Positions 30,294-42,600 of a stretch of DNA of 64,000 nt are shown here, piece by piece. The position numbers and the translations under genes are program-made. Every line of letters starts with the position of its first letter. The first letter of the stretch is position 1. The notes beneath the pieces are model-generated. The model did no database searches, was not told the origin of the DNA, and saw only the letters and a program-made list of their open reading frames with translations. The stretch spans positions 8,116,677-8,180,676 of the forward strand of contig NC_051438.1 in NCBI RefSeq assembly GCF_001649575.2. The letters are read 5' to 3'. The stretch comes from Kryptolebias marmoratus. Its lineage: Eukaryota > Chordata > Actinopteri > Cyprinodontiformes > Rivulidae.

Positions 30294-31215
30294 GTCACAT
30301 GTAGCAACACCATGCTGCTCACTGATCTAACTGCATGTTAATCCGTATGCTCAGGCCTGACTGATGGTGATTATTATTATAATTATTTTAATTGCACTAA
30401 TCTGCTTAGATATATGACTGATCAATCAGGAAGTCTACCCTACTCAGTTAATGTTTATGCCCTAACTACATCATGAGAGCGGCCCTCTGGGGAAAACAAT
30501 GCAATGGTTTTGTGTAAACCTCAATCTAAACCTTTCTCAGGATCTGTTTTTGGTTGTGGCAAAGGTTTATATTTCATCAAGACTCTGACTTGAAGCAACA
30601 AAAAAACAAACAAAGCGACAACTTTAGAATAAAACGTTTGAGGATTTGAAGGTGTTTACGCCCCTGAAAGTGCTTCAGCTAACTACCACGCTGGGTGCCT
30701 GATATCTCAAAACTTAAATAAGTGCAACATTACAGAGAATAAACATTAATGGAGATATAATATTTTAATGCAAGACTACAAAGTCAAGAGGATTCACAAA
30801 AGAGAAGAAACAAGGGGAAAACATGACTGAAAATTATTTGAGCTGCTTATAAAAGGTTCACGCCTACAGCAGATGATGTTTCTAATTTCTAAATTTATTG
30901 CCAGTAACTTTATTAACATGTTCTGTTAAGTCACAGTAAGGAAAAAAAACACTTCCTTGAAAGGAATCTCTGATATAACTGGTATTGTTTTGAAGCACTG
31001 TACCAATTTTACTTTTAAATGAAATTACTTTTGTCAGGTGCCCCCAAAGTCAATCATTAAAAAGAATATTACAAAAAGAGTTCAGTATTCACCATTTGAA
31101 AGGAAGTTAAGTGAGAGGTGATTATGGTGTAAAATTATCGCCCACAAATAAGATAATACAATGAGATCCTCTACTTTGACAATGCTGAACAAAAATGAGT
31201 AATTTGTTTTCTTAC

Positions 31216-31320
31216 CTGCTTTAAACAGAGGCTTCTTTATTCACTGAACTCTCATCTGTTTACTGGAGCTGCTCATGCTTCTAACAGCGTTGTGAAATCC
31301 TCTACTGCATCAATTCTGTC
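31216..31320 (-). other. Probable 5' untranslated exon of the b3gnt2-like gene
   Basis: On the minus strand, AAAGCAG is followed by GTAAGA, a strong donor at 31215, in the right place and orientation to join the acceptor at 28589. The upstream limit is a guess. The resulting intron would be about 2.6 kb (28589-31215). Confidence 0.45.
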
Positions 31321-31949
31321 TGTCAGAAAGAAAAGGTGTAGCACAGAGACTCGTGCAGGTGGAGCAGAGAAAGACTTGTGATGAATAACCTGAACAGGTC
31401 AGTTTGTTGAGTGGCAGATGGATACACCCACTAGAGTGACGAAACCTCCCCAGCAGGCTGTGATGTGTGAAAGTAGGAGAAGCAATAAAAAATGAGAGAA
31501 AAAAAAGAGCAAAGACAACAAAGCATCTGAAGTATTACCTGTAAACTTTTTAAAAAATTAGCAATATTTATCATAAGACAATTTTTTATGTCTACAAATT
31601 GATATAAAAAAATGCTGGAAATACAAGGTTGGGTGTAAAGTTTTTAAACAAATAGGCAGCTAAATGGATTGTTGCATATATTTTTTGAGGTTCTGTGTCC
31701 AGATTCTTGATCAACAAACCCATTACAAAACTCCACAACATGACAAAAATAAAAAAGAAGAGAATTCAGTTTTATGCCATTGGACTACCTTCTTCAAATA
31801 CACTGCTGCTCCTGTCTTTTTTTTTTTAAATTTCTGTAAAGCTTTTGTTGGCATCACCACCATTAATTTATTTCGCTACATCCTTTTTTTATTCAATCAT
31901 GTGGAATATTAAACAATTAAAAATGACACCTCTTAAATTAGAAACGTGT

Positions 31950-32335
31950 CATTCTTCAGTGTCAACCAAACACTCCCCTGAGAGTTCAACACCTAAGGGC
32001 CTGGAGACATTGGTCAAAAACAAGTGTAACAGCTTGCTTACATTTAAAAACCACAGCAAGGGAAGAGTTTTCAACAATGATGTCATTGTCAAGTGTCATT
32101 CCACCCATCCCTTAGAAGACATAAACTAAACAGGTTAAACAGGATCCAGGAAGGAACAACTTATTGGAGTTGTTTATGTGTCAAGAAATCCCAGATTCTC
32201 GTGTTGTCACACCTGTGGCAGCAAAGCAATGTGGCTGATGGAAAACTCCCAAGCAAGAATCAGGCTGCATTAGTAACCGGACATTCAGAAATAAGCCAGG
32301 AACCGAAACCTGCTGGAACACCAGGGTCCGCCTTT
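31950..32335 (+). mobile_element. Tc1-like fragment, uninterrupted relative of 23866-24985
   Basis: Collinear with the Tc1 fragment at 23.9-24.9 kb from 'gtgtcaaccaaacactcccc' to 'gaacaccagggtccgcct', without the 0.6-kb insert. At 32002-32009 it has a single GCCTGGAG where the other copy has element plus duplication. It stops abruptly at about 32335. Confidence 0.75.
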
Positions 32336-32459
32336 AATATTAGTAGTTAGGGTTTAATTAGGGTTTGCATGCATCAGATTAAAGGGGTTCATATGTGTCA
32401 AAGTGGTAATTTTATTAGAGTTATGGTGACGCCTTATTTTCTCAAGACCTTTTTACACA

Positions 32460-33058
32460 CAGCTGTGGTCAGAAGTTTATATACACCCGTCATGGGGGTG
32501 AATGTCAGGTTAATTTGGGGCTGTTAATGATTTGAATTGGAGGAATGATTGTATGACATACAACTTCAGTGATTTTTAAAAATAAAAGTTAGGTGTCCAA
32601 CTTTGAATTTATTGTGGATTTTCTTTTATCCACGTAGAGTCAACACACACAGGCTTGAACATACACACCTCTGTACATGTGTGGTGTAATTCTGCCTGGA
32701 TATTTGACCACTCTTCTTAGCAGAATTGGTAGGGTTTGTTTAAATTGGTTGGTTTCTTGGCACAAACCCAGCCTTTAAGTATAGTCTACAAATTTTTTGT
32801 AGGGTTGAGTTCCGTTCTCTGTAAAGGCTGTTCCAGAAGCTTAATGTTAGCCTGCATGATGCTACCACCACCATGCTTGACACTGGTGCAGTGTTCTTAG
32901 GTTTAAAAGCCTCACCTTGACTCTTCCAAATATCTTGTCATTGTGATCAAACAGCTCAATTTTTGTCTTGTCTGACCAGAAAATGTTTTTTCTGTTGTTG
33001 TTTTTCTTTCTTCTTCCATTTGGCTTGGCCATGTGGGCAGCTGCAAATTGTAGTCAAA
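32460..33058 (-). mobile_element. Tc1-like fragment with one terminal inverted repeat
   Basis: The left end, CAGCTGTGGTCAGAAG followed by 'tttatatacac', is a Tc1-type terminus. The interior on the minus strand is a broken transposase region (for example DYNLQLPTWPSQM and SGQTRQKLSC). The other terminus is missing: the copy ends at about 33058, where a truncated palindromic MITE (33066-33190) begins. Confidence 0.75.
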
Positions 33059-33065
33059 CTTTATG

Positions 33066-33190
33066 GCAGTGGTCTCCAAACCTGGTCCTCGGGTGCCACC
33101 ATCCTCCATGTTTTACTTATTTCTCTGCTCCAACACACCTGATTTGAATCAATGGGTGATTAACAGGCTTCTGTAGAACAAGAAGAGGTA
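33066..33190. mobile_element. Truncated half of the palindromic hAT MITE
   Basis: Contains 'tggtctccaaacctggtcctcg', 'ccaccatcctccatgttttact' and 'gggtgattaacaggcttctg', the left half of the family seen at 58049-58251. The right half is absent. Confidence 0.7.
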
Positions 33191-35400
33191 AGGAGTGGTA
33201 CAGGAGCGGGAGTCATTCTGAATAGGAGCAGGATGAGAGTGGGTGTCATTTTCCCGGGAATGGGACAGGAGTGAAAATCCACTCCCGTGTCACCCTCTAG
33301 ACACCAGCTTATCCTTCTGAATCAGAATCTAATGTATTTTGCCAATTTCATTTTAATTTTTACTGCTGCTCTAGTTTTAAACCAACATACAAGTTTTGGA
33401 TCAGAACATGATTTTTAAATGAAAGCTCTGAAGAAATTTTTTTTATTTCCCTACCTTTCATACCAGAGGTTTAAACTAAAGATTATGATTGTTTTAGTCA
33501 AATTTTGAAAATACTGTTACGGCAAATTGTATTTCGAATTATATAGCTTGTGTCAATTCTCTTTTAACACAATACAGGCCATTTTGATGGAAACCAGTGC
33601 TGGCTGGACACCTTTGTTTGGAGGTAAATATTGCTAACACCATGAGATAGTGTTTTCAAGTGCATCAACCTAACTTATAGCAACCAGTCTGTTAATTAGT
33701 GGTTTCAGCTGGAATCTTTCACAGCTTCTCCTGCTGAATTTATGATAATTGTTAAAATTTGTGAGAAAGTAAAATTTTAGTGGGCATATTTCATGATTTT
33801 CACACCTTTTTACTTTTAAATTGTGTCAGGGTCATGATAATACTAATAACAGACTTAATAATATTAATTCTTATGTCCAAATACAAGAAATTGTTTTTGT
33901 TTTAAAAAGAGCATCAAAAAAGATTACAAGGCAGCAGAGCACAGTATCAAAGGTTTCCAAAGAGTCATTGATGGTACGTCAGGGACATCATACTTGGGCA
34001 TTGATACAGCAGAACACAATGGCCACCTAAGAAGAAAACAGATAATAAGTCTCCAGCTTGAATGTGAGCTTGTGACAAAAATTAGGAACAAATTCCCAAT
34101 AAAGCTGTTCAAACTCACATTGTTTTCTGTTTTTGTTGTCAGAAAGCACAAAAGTCTAAAACTCTGCAAGAAAAGAGCCAAATAACGACTATGTTTTCAA
34201 AGCACAAAACAGTGGTTTATCTTTAATAAAATCCTGATTCTATTTAAGCACAATAAAAAGACAACATGTGTGCTGTTATTTCAGCTATACTTACATGTTT
34301 GATGGTTAGAAAGGAAACCGCCCCGTTTGGCCGTACTTTGCTTCAGTTGTCCCAAGGAATGTGATCACCAGCACCCAGAGGTCTGTGCATGCTGACGGGC
34401 CAGAGCAGCCACCTTTCAGCCCTTTTTCCATACTTATCTCCACAAAAACAATGCCTGCCCCCTGGCCCTTTCATCACATTCTGCTCATTGTGTAACCACA
34501 AACCCGGTTTACTGTGTCTGTCATGCGGCCTCGGCAGCCTTCGTCAGTCAGTGACAAGGAGATGAGTTGATCCATGGAAAACTATGGGCGCTCGCAACTC
34601 CATCCTCTATTGTGTTGCTGAAGAACAGGCTCTATGTTGATCCAGAATATTCCTGTTTTTGTCAATAAACAGTCCAATTTCTGTATTAATCTACTGAAAC
34701 AATAGGTCATTGTGCTCCATATTTGGTTTCTGCTTCATATGCACCTGCCTCCACAGGCTCTCATGTCAGAAAGGTGTGCTTTAAAATGACATTTCTGCTT
34801 AGAAAAAAATTGAAAATGCCAGATTATGGTTGATTTATTTTAGTGCTATCAAGATTTTTAGGTATTCTGGCATCACAATATGATGAATTTTCCCCTTTGA
34901 ACTAACAAACTTTTTGTGTCACTGCTAAAACAGCTTTTTTTCTGTCTATTCTGATTCTTTTTGTGGTGTTAGTTAAAGCCCAGTTTGGATGACTGCATAC
35001 TTTTGTGCTACTTTGATGAATTATGGCAGCCTTTGGGGTAAGTTTTTTTTTTCTTAGCGATATAGTCATTTATTATTTCAGTGTCTAACAGACTGAAGTA
35101 TTGTTCATTTCCTCTCACTTTAAATGAAGCTGGAGTAAACGCTGCCCTCTAGTGTTCCAGTGTGAAAATTCACATTCAACACCAGTAGTTGCACCTTTGA
35201 CCTTTAACTTCTTTAAATAATAATAATTTTAAGAATCATGTAAATGTAAAATAAATAAATAATCAAAGAAACAAAATCATTTCAAAAAATGACAGGACGT
35301 TTCCAAAATGGTAGGAATAAAGTTAGTTTTTTATTTTTCATATGAAGGGGTGGTTTTGGATTTCTCTTCTTTTACAAGTAGCATGTTTTGGAGAAAACTT
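33191..35400. other. Non-coding stretch between the b3gnt2-like and nrg2 genes
   Basis: No gene recognised. From about 34310 to 34640 the base composition becomes markedly less AT-rich than its surroundings, with no repeat signature, making it a candidate conserved or regulatory block. The rest is AT-rich and featureless. Confidence 0.4.
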
Positions 35401-35451
35401 GCAAAAAATTGTCTAGCATATTCCAAGAATGATGGACATGAAGAGAAGGGG

Positions 35452-38400
35452 ATTTATTGCTGAATGTTTAAAATGAAGACATATTTTTTGTTTTTCTTTC
35501 TTTGTTTGTTTTTTTTTATTTTTACCGAGTGGAAAAACTATTTGCTTGCTGCTTTTTCCATGCACCCAACTACCGGTAACCACTAGGACATGCAGGGGTG
35601 GGGGGCAGGAGGCTGAGAGGAGAAAAAGTTTGAAGGAGGGGAGGGGCGTGGGGAGAAGAGAGGGAACAGGTAGGTAAAAAAAGACAAACTGCTTGACAAA
35701 CAAACACGGGAAGGGCTGCGTGTGAGTGTGAGTGCTGATATGAAAGTGTGTGTCGGAGTGTGTATCAGTGTGTGTATGAGTGACATTTACGTGTGTATGC
35801 AGCAGGTGGGTGGGAGGTGCAGGGGTGAGGAAAAAGACGGCGGGTTCGTTAACAATTCAACTAGCTCTAGAAGCACAATAGCCTCACTTTTCTTCTTAAA
35901 TCCCAGATTGATTACAGTGACAGTAAGACAAAACTAGGCAGAACTTTGGGCCAAGAACCCAAATATTACTTTGATACAATTCTACTACGACTCGCTCGAA
36001 TCTGTGGTCATTTTTAAGATACTTTCTAATGTCTGTGATCCATGCATCGCCAGTGTAAGAAAACTCTGCTCGTTGTAAACTAACTCAAAAGGGGAAACGT
36101 GTTTTTATCAGACACGGCATCATTTTCCTCTGCGAGCTTCAAAAGGGTCTCAAGTGGAAGAGTTTAGATCGGCCTAATGTCAGTGTGTGCTGTTCGGTGC
36201 ACTCCAGATGAGCGTTTAAAGACATCTGTTCGGAAGGTCCAGAGAGGGTGAGGAAGACAGGAAGGTGAGGGGGCGATGAAGGGTGGAGAAAGGGGTGGGG
36301 GGGAGGGACACAGAGACGCATCATTCAGTCAGTTATAACAAAGCTAAAAAAGTTCAAGCAAGAAAAGCGTCGGGATGAAAACCAAAAGATGCCGTAATCT
36401 GGATTATCGCACACCGTTATTTGGCTGTGAGTGAAACAAAATTGTGGGAAAGCGCTCTCTAGCAGCGAGTGTAATTTTATTTTTTAATGTCCTTTTTTTT
36501 TTTTTTAAATCCACATCAGAGCTGTGCCATCGCTAGTGTGGTAAAACGTGGGGATGGTTCTTGGTGTTCACGGCTGGACCTGTGAAGGTTCTCAAAGGAA
36601 TAAAAAGAAAAAGGAAAAGGAAAAGAAGGACCCAGAATGATATCCTTCTCTCAAGGCGGGTTTGGGGGTGAGGCAGAATTTCTAGCTTAGGCCCTTTAAA
36701 TCAGGGCAAACAGATGTGGTCTCTGCAAAACTTTTTTTTTTTTTTTACTTCACCATCGACATTGTGGATCTCACACAGCTACACACATGTTCACTAACAC
36801 ATAACTTCTTGAAGTTTAAAAGAAGAAAAATAATGAGTTTTCATTCATATTCCAAAACCTCAGCTTCCTACCTTATGGCCACAACAAAAACAGAGTGAGG
36901 GGATATGGATCTGGCCCTGTGGACTGAGCAGCGACTGAGATGATGTGCTCTCTCTGCTGTGAGTCGTTTGGCTGTGATGTGATGGGAAGTCCTGAGACAC
37001 AGTGCGGCTCTAAGCTGCTGGCATAGGAAACGGGCGGGCTAGGCAGTCCACGGGGGGCCAGAGTCAGGCTGGATTACAACTGGATTGGTTGGGTTTGGAG
37101 CTCCCTGACCAACGACTGCTCACAGAGGGAGGTGCTTACAGTGCAGTGGAGCTTCTGGCAGCGTGACGATTGGTGGGAAGAACATGTCAATCAAACAAGA
37201 AACCACAACCACCGAGGCGAACGCAGGCGCCGACACACGAGGCTTCACGAGGTGTTTCAAACCATCTACAGGTCACAGACACACACACACTGCAACCACT
37301 ATCAAGTAATGACGGCACACCTACAGTGCTTAGAGGTTTATACACACTCATCATGGGCATGAATGTCATACTCATTTCAGTCTTTTAATGATTTTTTTCT
37401 TTTCCAGATTTGACTGATTGTACAACACGTCACTGATTTTTAACAACAATCCACTCAGGTCGAAATTATACATACAGCTTCAAATATATACATACCCCAC
37501 TAGTATTTGGTTAAATGTCCCTTTCGCAAGTTTCACCTCAACCACACACTTTTCGTATCCATCAACATGCTTCTGTCATTGGTAGAGCTTGTTTAAAATG
37601 TTTGGTTTCGTGGAACAAACTCTGGTTTCAGACGTAGACCACAAATTTTCAACAGGGTTGAGATCGGGGCTTTGGAAAGGAAACCTAATGTTTGTCTGTT
37701 TTATCCAATCAGAAACCAGTTTTGTTTCAACAAGTTTCAGCCATCTATCTGTTGATCTGGTATGTAACAGTTTCCAGTTCACAGCAGGCTTGAGCCTTGG
37801 TGGTTCATTGGATGTTTATTGAACATCCTAACCAATTTTCTTTCATCTAAAGGTGACAGTTTATGTCTTTCTCTAGACCATGACGACTGGAAACATCTTT
37901 GAATAATTTGTACTTAAGTACAATCATTTGAATTGATGATCTTAGACTCTAAGGTTGTTGAGAAATGGCTCCAAAAGACTTTCTCAACTTGTTTAAATTA
38001 CAATTCTCCTTCATAAATCTCCAGAGTTCATTGAGCTTTCCTATTGTTCTGAGTATTGGTCAATCCATTAAGTGCTGTCCAACAAATCACTTTTATGCTG
38101 GGAAAGAAAAACTGCCAGCTGCAGTCAATGATGATCACTAATAGGAACGTTAATAGGCTTTAATCTTGTCAAGTTAGAAGGCATTCTACAACCGCCAGCA
38201 CCATTTATTAAAAAGACTCAGGTGAAAGAGTATATTTGAACTTGTATGTAAAACTGTGACCCTGTGTGGATTAGGAAAAACCCACAGTAAATTAAAACAT
38301 GTGCACTCAATTATTCTTGAAATTCACTGAAGTCGTATGATCATTCCACTCTGGAAAAAAGAACGGCTCAAACAATTAATTCATTCTTTGAATCTAAAAT

Positions 38401-39184
38401 GAAAATGACATTCATGCCCAAAACGAGTGGATGTAAACGTCTGACCACAACTGTATACAGGAAGTCACCTTTCCTTAACAACCACCGACCACTCTTCTTT
38501 TCACAGAAACAACAAATAACTGCGAACGAGGACATTAATGACCGATGAACCTTCGTCGGAGATCTCTACCCTACACATTCGGTTGACTAAACGTCCCTGT
38601 GAAACGAACGAGTGGGTCATGTAAACAGACACCTTTTACACAGAAGGAATCAATATTGCATGATGACATAATTTGATCACAGTTCAAAAGGAGGAAGATC
38701 CCAAATTAGAGAAAAAAAAACAACAAAGAAATAAAAATAAAACCAAAGCAATAGGAAGGAAGAGGGTTGGTCTCTATAAAAATGAGGAGTCTTCATAAGA
38801 AAAGCTACAAAAACTCAACGGGACCTCCGACTTCAGCATACAGCAAAAGGCACCACAATATTATTCTATTAATCTAACTTGTGAAAAAATTGGCACATAA
38901 TTCTCTTATTTTTCATCTCTCATAATGCTGTAAATCAAAAAACTTTACATATAAATATCCCCCCATTATAAAAAAAGTCTTTGCTGTTAGCTAGTAGACA
39001 ATTTTTGCTGAAATGAAAATAAATATTTCATTTGTTTAGAATATCTGTCTGTTATACAAAATAAAAATATTTCTCCTAGGTGCAGGTCTCTAGTCCACTG
39101 GTTGTGTGAAGGACGGAGGGGAGTGTGAGAGGTGGAAGGGCGTGGCAGGGTTGTTGGGGGTGGGCATTGGGGGGGGGTCCAGTC
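35452..39184 (-). other. Probable long nrg2 3' untranslated region, with a Tc1 copy inside
   Basis: No gene lies between the nrg2 stop (39185) and TTTATT at 35452 (minus-strand AATAAA). Stretches at 35570-36330 and 36900-37110 are GC-richer and have a C/T-rich minus-strand character common in transcribed neuregulin tails. Where the transcript ends is inferred. A Tc1-like element occupies 37324-38453. A GT-rich tract spans 35715-35790. Confidence 0.35.
37324..38453 (-). mobile_element. Full-length degenerate Tc1/mariner element, 1.13 kb
   Basis: Both termini are present: CAGTGCTTAGAGGTTTATAC at the left and, read back from the right, CAGTTGTGGTCAGACG followed by 'tttacatccac'. Both continue into 'gggcatgaatgtcat'. 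TA dinucleotides flank it (37322-37323 and 38454-38455), as expected for Tc1 target sites. The minus-strand transposase is broken; a recognisable stretch is SPDLNPVENLW within 37576-37782. Confidence 0.85.
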
Positions 39185-39661
39185 TTAAAGGGGCATGTTG
39201 TCAGCCTTGGAGCGCTGCGACTGGGAGCCGCGGCCCTGCCCGTTGCTGCGCACGCCAGGCCGACTCAGCCCGCGGTGAGTCCGTGTGTCCGCACTAGAAG
39301 ACGAGCGGAAACCCGAGGCTGATAGGGGCGGGTCCATGTTCATGTTCTGCATACTAAGAAATGGTGTGCTCTCCCCGTGAGCGTCCTCGTCCTCTTCCTC
39401 TTCTTCCTCCTCTTCTGACTGACTGAAGCTCTGTGAGCTGTAGTCCCGTAGGCCCACCGAACGCTGGGAGATGTGTCCGTTGAGGCGGTTGCGTCGGGGG
39501 CGGCGCCGGCTCCGGATTGGTTCCCGCGAGGACGCGTACTCCTGCGTTGTCTCGTAGGCCTCGTCGTCGGGTAGATGGTAGGGACTGGACGGTAGACTCC
39601 CTGTGCTCTCCGTCAGATACGGTCGCCGAGGACGCCGGGGCTGCCTGTATAAACTTCCATC
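39185..39661 (-). CDS. nrg2: nrg2 terminal coding exon (C-terminal tail)
   Basis: The 158-codon exon begins DGSLYRQPRRPRRPYLTE and contains GSLPSSPYHLPDDEAYETTQ, an RSRRRPRRNRLNG basic stretch, a run of glutamates and ESTPFLSMQ. Human NRG2 has the matching order (GSLGSLPASPF, DDEYETTQE, RRSRLNG, AAESTPFLG). The acceptor is preceded by T-rich sequence at 39664-39690. Confidence 0.92.
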   Translation of the reverse strand, partial: DGSLYRQPRRPRRPYLTESTGSLPSSPYHLPDDEAYETTQEYASSREPIRSRRRPRRNRLNGHISQRSVGLRDYSSQSFSQSEEEEEEEEDEDAHGESTPFLSMQNMNMDPPLSASGFRSSSSADTRTHRGLSRPGVRSNGQGRGSQSQRSKADNMPL

Positions 39662-42600
39662 CTGACAAAAAAAACATAAAAAAAAACGTTTCTTAAAACT
39701 GTATGCTTGCAACAATGAGAACTCAAGCTACACCAATGCTAATACATGTCTTATTATATGTGTTCTTTTAATGAACCAAAAGAAAGTCAGGTGGACGAAA
39801 CTTTTTCTGACACCTCTTCAAATCTTTCCAAAAAATTGTCAGCAAAGTCATTTGTTGACTAACCAGTGATTTCCGTTTCCTTTTTTTATGCAACTATTCA
39901 ATATTCCCCACATAATACAAAGTAATAAGCCTCTCTTTTGTTTTCTTTAGGTTTTAAAAGTTTTACAACCAAGATTCTAGTAATAAAGGCCATTTTACTA
40001 GAGTCTTACTAAAGGGTTTGACTTTGTAACTTTGAGACAAATGTCCACAGTTTTTAATAAAAGAGTGTTGCAGCAGTGTTGTGTAGTGTCACGGACCATG
40101 TGAATCATGTTCCTATTTACCCAAAAACCTCCATCATTTTTCGGACTGTTGCAGGATGTGTATTTGCCTTCCACTCTGACATGGGATCTTTTTGGGTTTC
40201 TCTTCACAAGCAGACTCTGATCACTACTTTGGCTACACAGAAACAGTATAATGCAGTTTTAGCCAATTAGCCATCTTGAATCCCATAATAATGGCAGCAG
40301 AGGACTGCATAGCTCAAAACATTATGTCTTATCAGTCCAATTTGACCCTGAAGCGAAGCAGCAAGGACACTTTACACAATCCCAATTCTGAAAAAGTTGG
40401 GACGTTGTGTAAAATGTAAATATAAACATAATGCAATCATTTGCAAACCCCCAAAAGCCATATTTTATTCATAGTGGAATGTAGTGACCATATCAGATGG
40501 TGAAACTAAAATGTTGCACACTGTTTAGAAAGAAAAAGGTAATTTTGAATTTGGTAACAGCGACACATCTCAAAACAGTTGGTACAGGAGCAACACAATG
40601 CTGTAAAAGTAAATGGTATGAATAAATAAATGGAGGGAAATTTTGATACTGATTATGTTAAATGGCAACAGGTCAGTAAGAGGACTGGATATAAAAAAAT
40701 AGCATTTTAGAGAGGCTGAATCTTTCAGAAAAAAAGATGAGCAGAGGTTCTCTAGTCTGTGAAAAACAGAGTTTAAAAAAGTGGAACTGTTTGTGTATAA
40801 CCTTCTTCAATATAACATTTGGAAGACTTTAAATATCCCATCATCTAAAGTTCATAATATCATTAAAAGACAACAATGAAAGTCAATACTTGGGCCCTCA
40901 GGGGCCACTGCATCAAAATCAGGTCTGATTCTGTTCTGGACATCACTGCATGGACTCAGGAACACTTCCACAGATCATTGTCTGTAAACACAGTTCACTG
41001 TACTGTAATGGGAAAAATACTGTTTCAGTGATTCTTGCTGCATGTGACCACCATGTTTTAGTTTAGTTAGGAATGCCTTCATTCTTATCCCTAGGGTGCC
41101 AGGATGTATGTGTTATCTGGTCCTTTTGTTTCCCACTGACCCCTCCTGACTGTATGGAAATTTACCAGTATGTGTCTACAAGCCTATAAAGGATGTGTTC
41201 TTTATTTACCTCCCCTTCTGGTCAGCTATCTGACCCTTCTGTTCCCCCCTGACCCCTCCTCATCCTACGATAGTATAAGAAGGGGGAGCTCTCTGTAATG
41301 CTTCAGACACACTCTGTTGACTCACCTCAGCACAGTGATTCTCAGCTATATAGCTTAAATAAATGATCCTAAGACAAAACTCTTCGTTGTCCTCTTTGTT
41401 AAAGAAAATTACATAACAGTACCATCCACTGATGCTGCTTAAAGCTCTATCATACAAACAAGAAGCCAGATGTGAACACCATCCAGAAATGCTGTCATCT
41501 TCTTTGAGCCAAAGATTATTTAAAATGGACTAAAGCAAAGAGGAAAACTGTTCGGTGGTCAGATGAATCCATATTTGAAACTTTTTGGAAACCAAAGAGA
41601 CCATGTCCTCCATACTAAAAAGGAAAGGGACCATATCAGCACACAGTTCAAAAGCCAGCCTCTCTGGTGGTATAGGGGTGCATTAGTGCCTCTAGCATGG
41701 GCAGCTTAGACATCTGGAGGAGCACCATCAATGCAGAACATTACATACAAGATTTAGAACAACATATGCTCCCATCCAGCAAAGGAGGCCCAGGACTGCT
41801 GAACAACTAGAATCCATCAGACCAGAATGGGACAACATTCCTTCCAAAACCTCCAGAAGCTGCTCTACTCAGGTCCTAGAAGTTTACAGATTGTTGTTAA
41901 GAGAAGAGAGGATGCTTTGCAGTGGTAAACATGGCTCTGTCCTAGCTGTTTGGAGATGTTGCTGCCATAAAATTCAAAATTGCCTTATTTTGTCCTAAAA
42001 ATGTATATCCCTTAGTTTCAACATTTGAAACATTTGACATGTTTTTAACGTTCCATTGTGAATAATATACAAGTTTATAAAATTTGTAAATCGTTGCATT
42101 CTGTTTTTATTTACACACAAGAGTACACAAGATCGTCCTCCTCACATCTGAAGAACCTTCCCAAAAATCCCATTTTTTAAAACAAACTCTCGGGACACCA
42201 AAGCCAGACCAGCCTCCAGGTTCTGAAGCTGGCTGGTTCATGCAGCGGTGGTTTTCGGGGCTTGTCCTGCTGTCACTCAGAGGTTTCTCCACCCATCCTC
42301 AGGAATCATCAACCTGTGGACGTGTCCCAAAGACAATCTCCAGCGCTCTAACTTGGAGCTGATGTCACTGACTGGGTCACAAGCCTCTCAGAACCGTCTG
42401 AATGTTCCTCTATCATTGCTGTGTGGTTATGGTATCAGTGTCAATAAGAATTAATAACTATTCTGGTTTAATCAGAGTGAAACCTATTACTCCACAGTGC
42501 TTTTATTTTTCTTTATCGTTTCAATAAAATGTCTTTCTTTGGTTTTCCTTCGTCCTCATTCAGAGCTAATCTAACCCATATTTTAGGCTCGACAGTTATC

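Noticed and set aside
34501..34600. Possible tRNA or small RNA gene in the GC-richer block
   Set aside because: No cloverleaf arms, A/B box pair or snoRNA boxes could be matched.
39106..39322. Plus-strand GC-rich frames near 39.1-39.3 kb
   Set aside because: They are antisense to the nrg2 terminal exon, which has clear homology.
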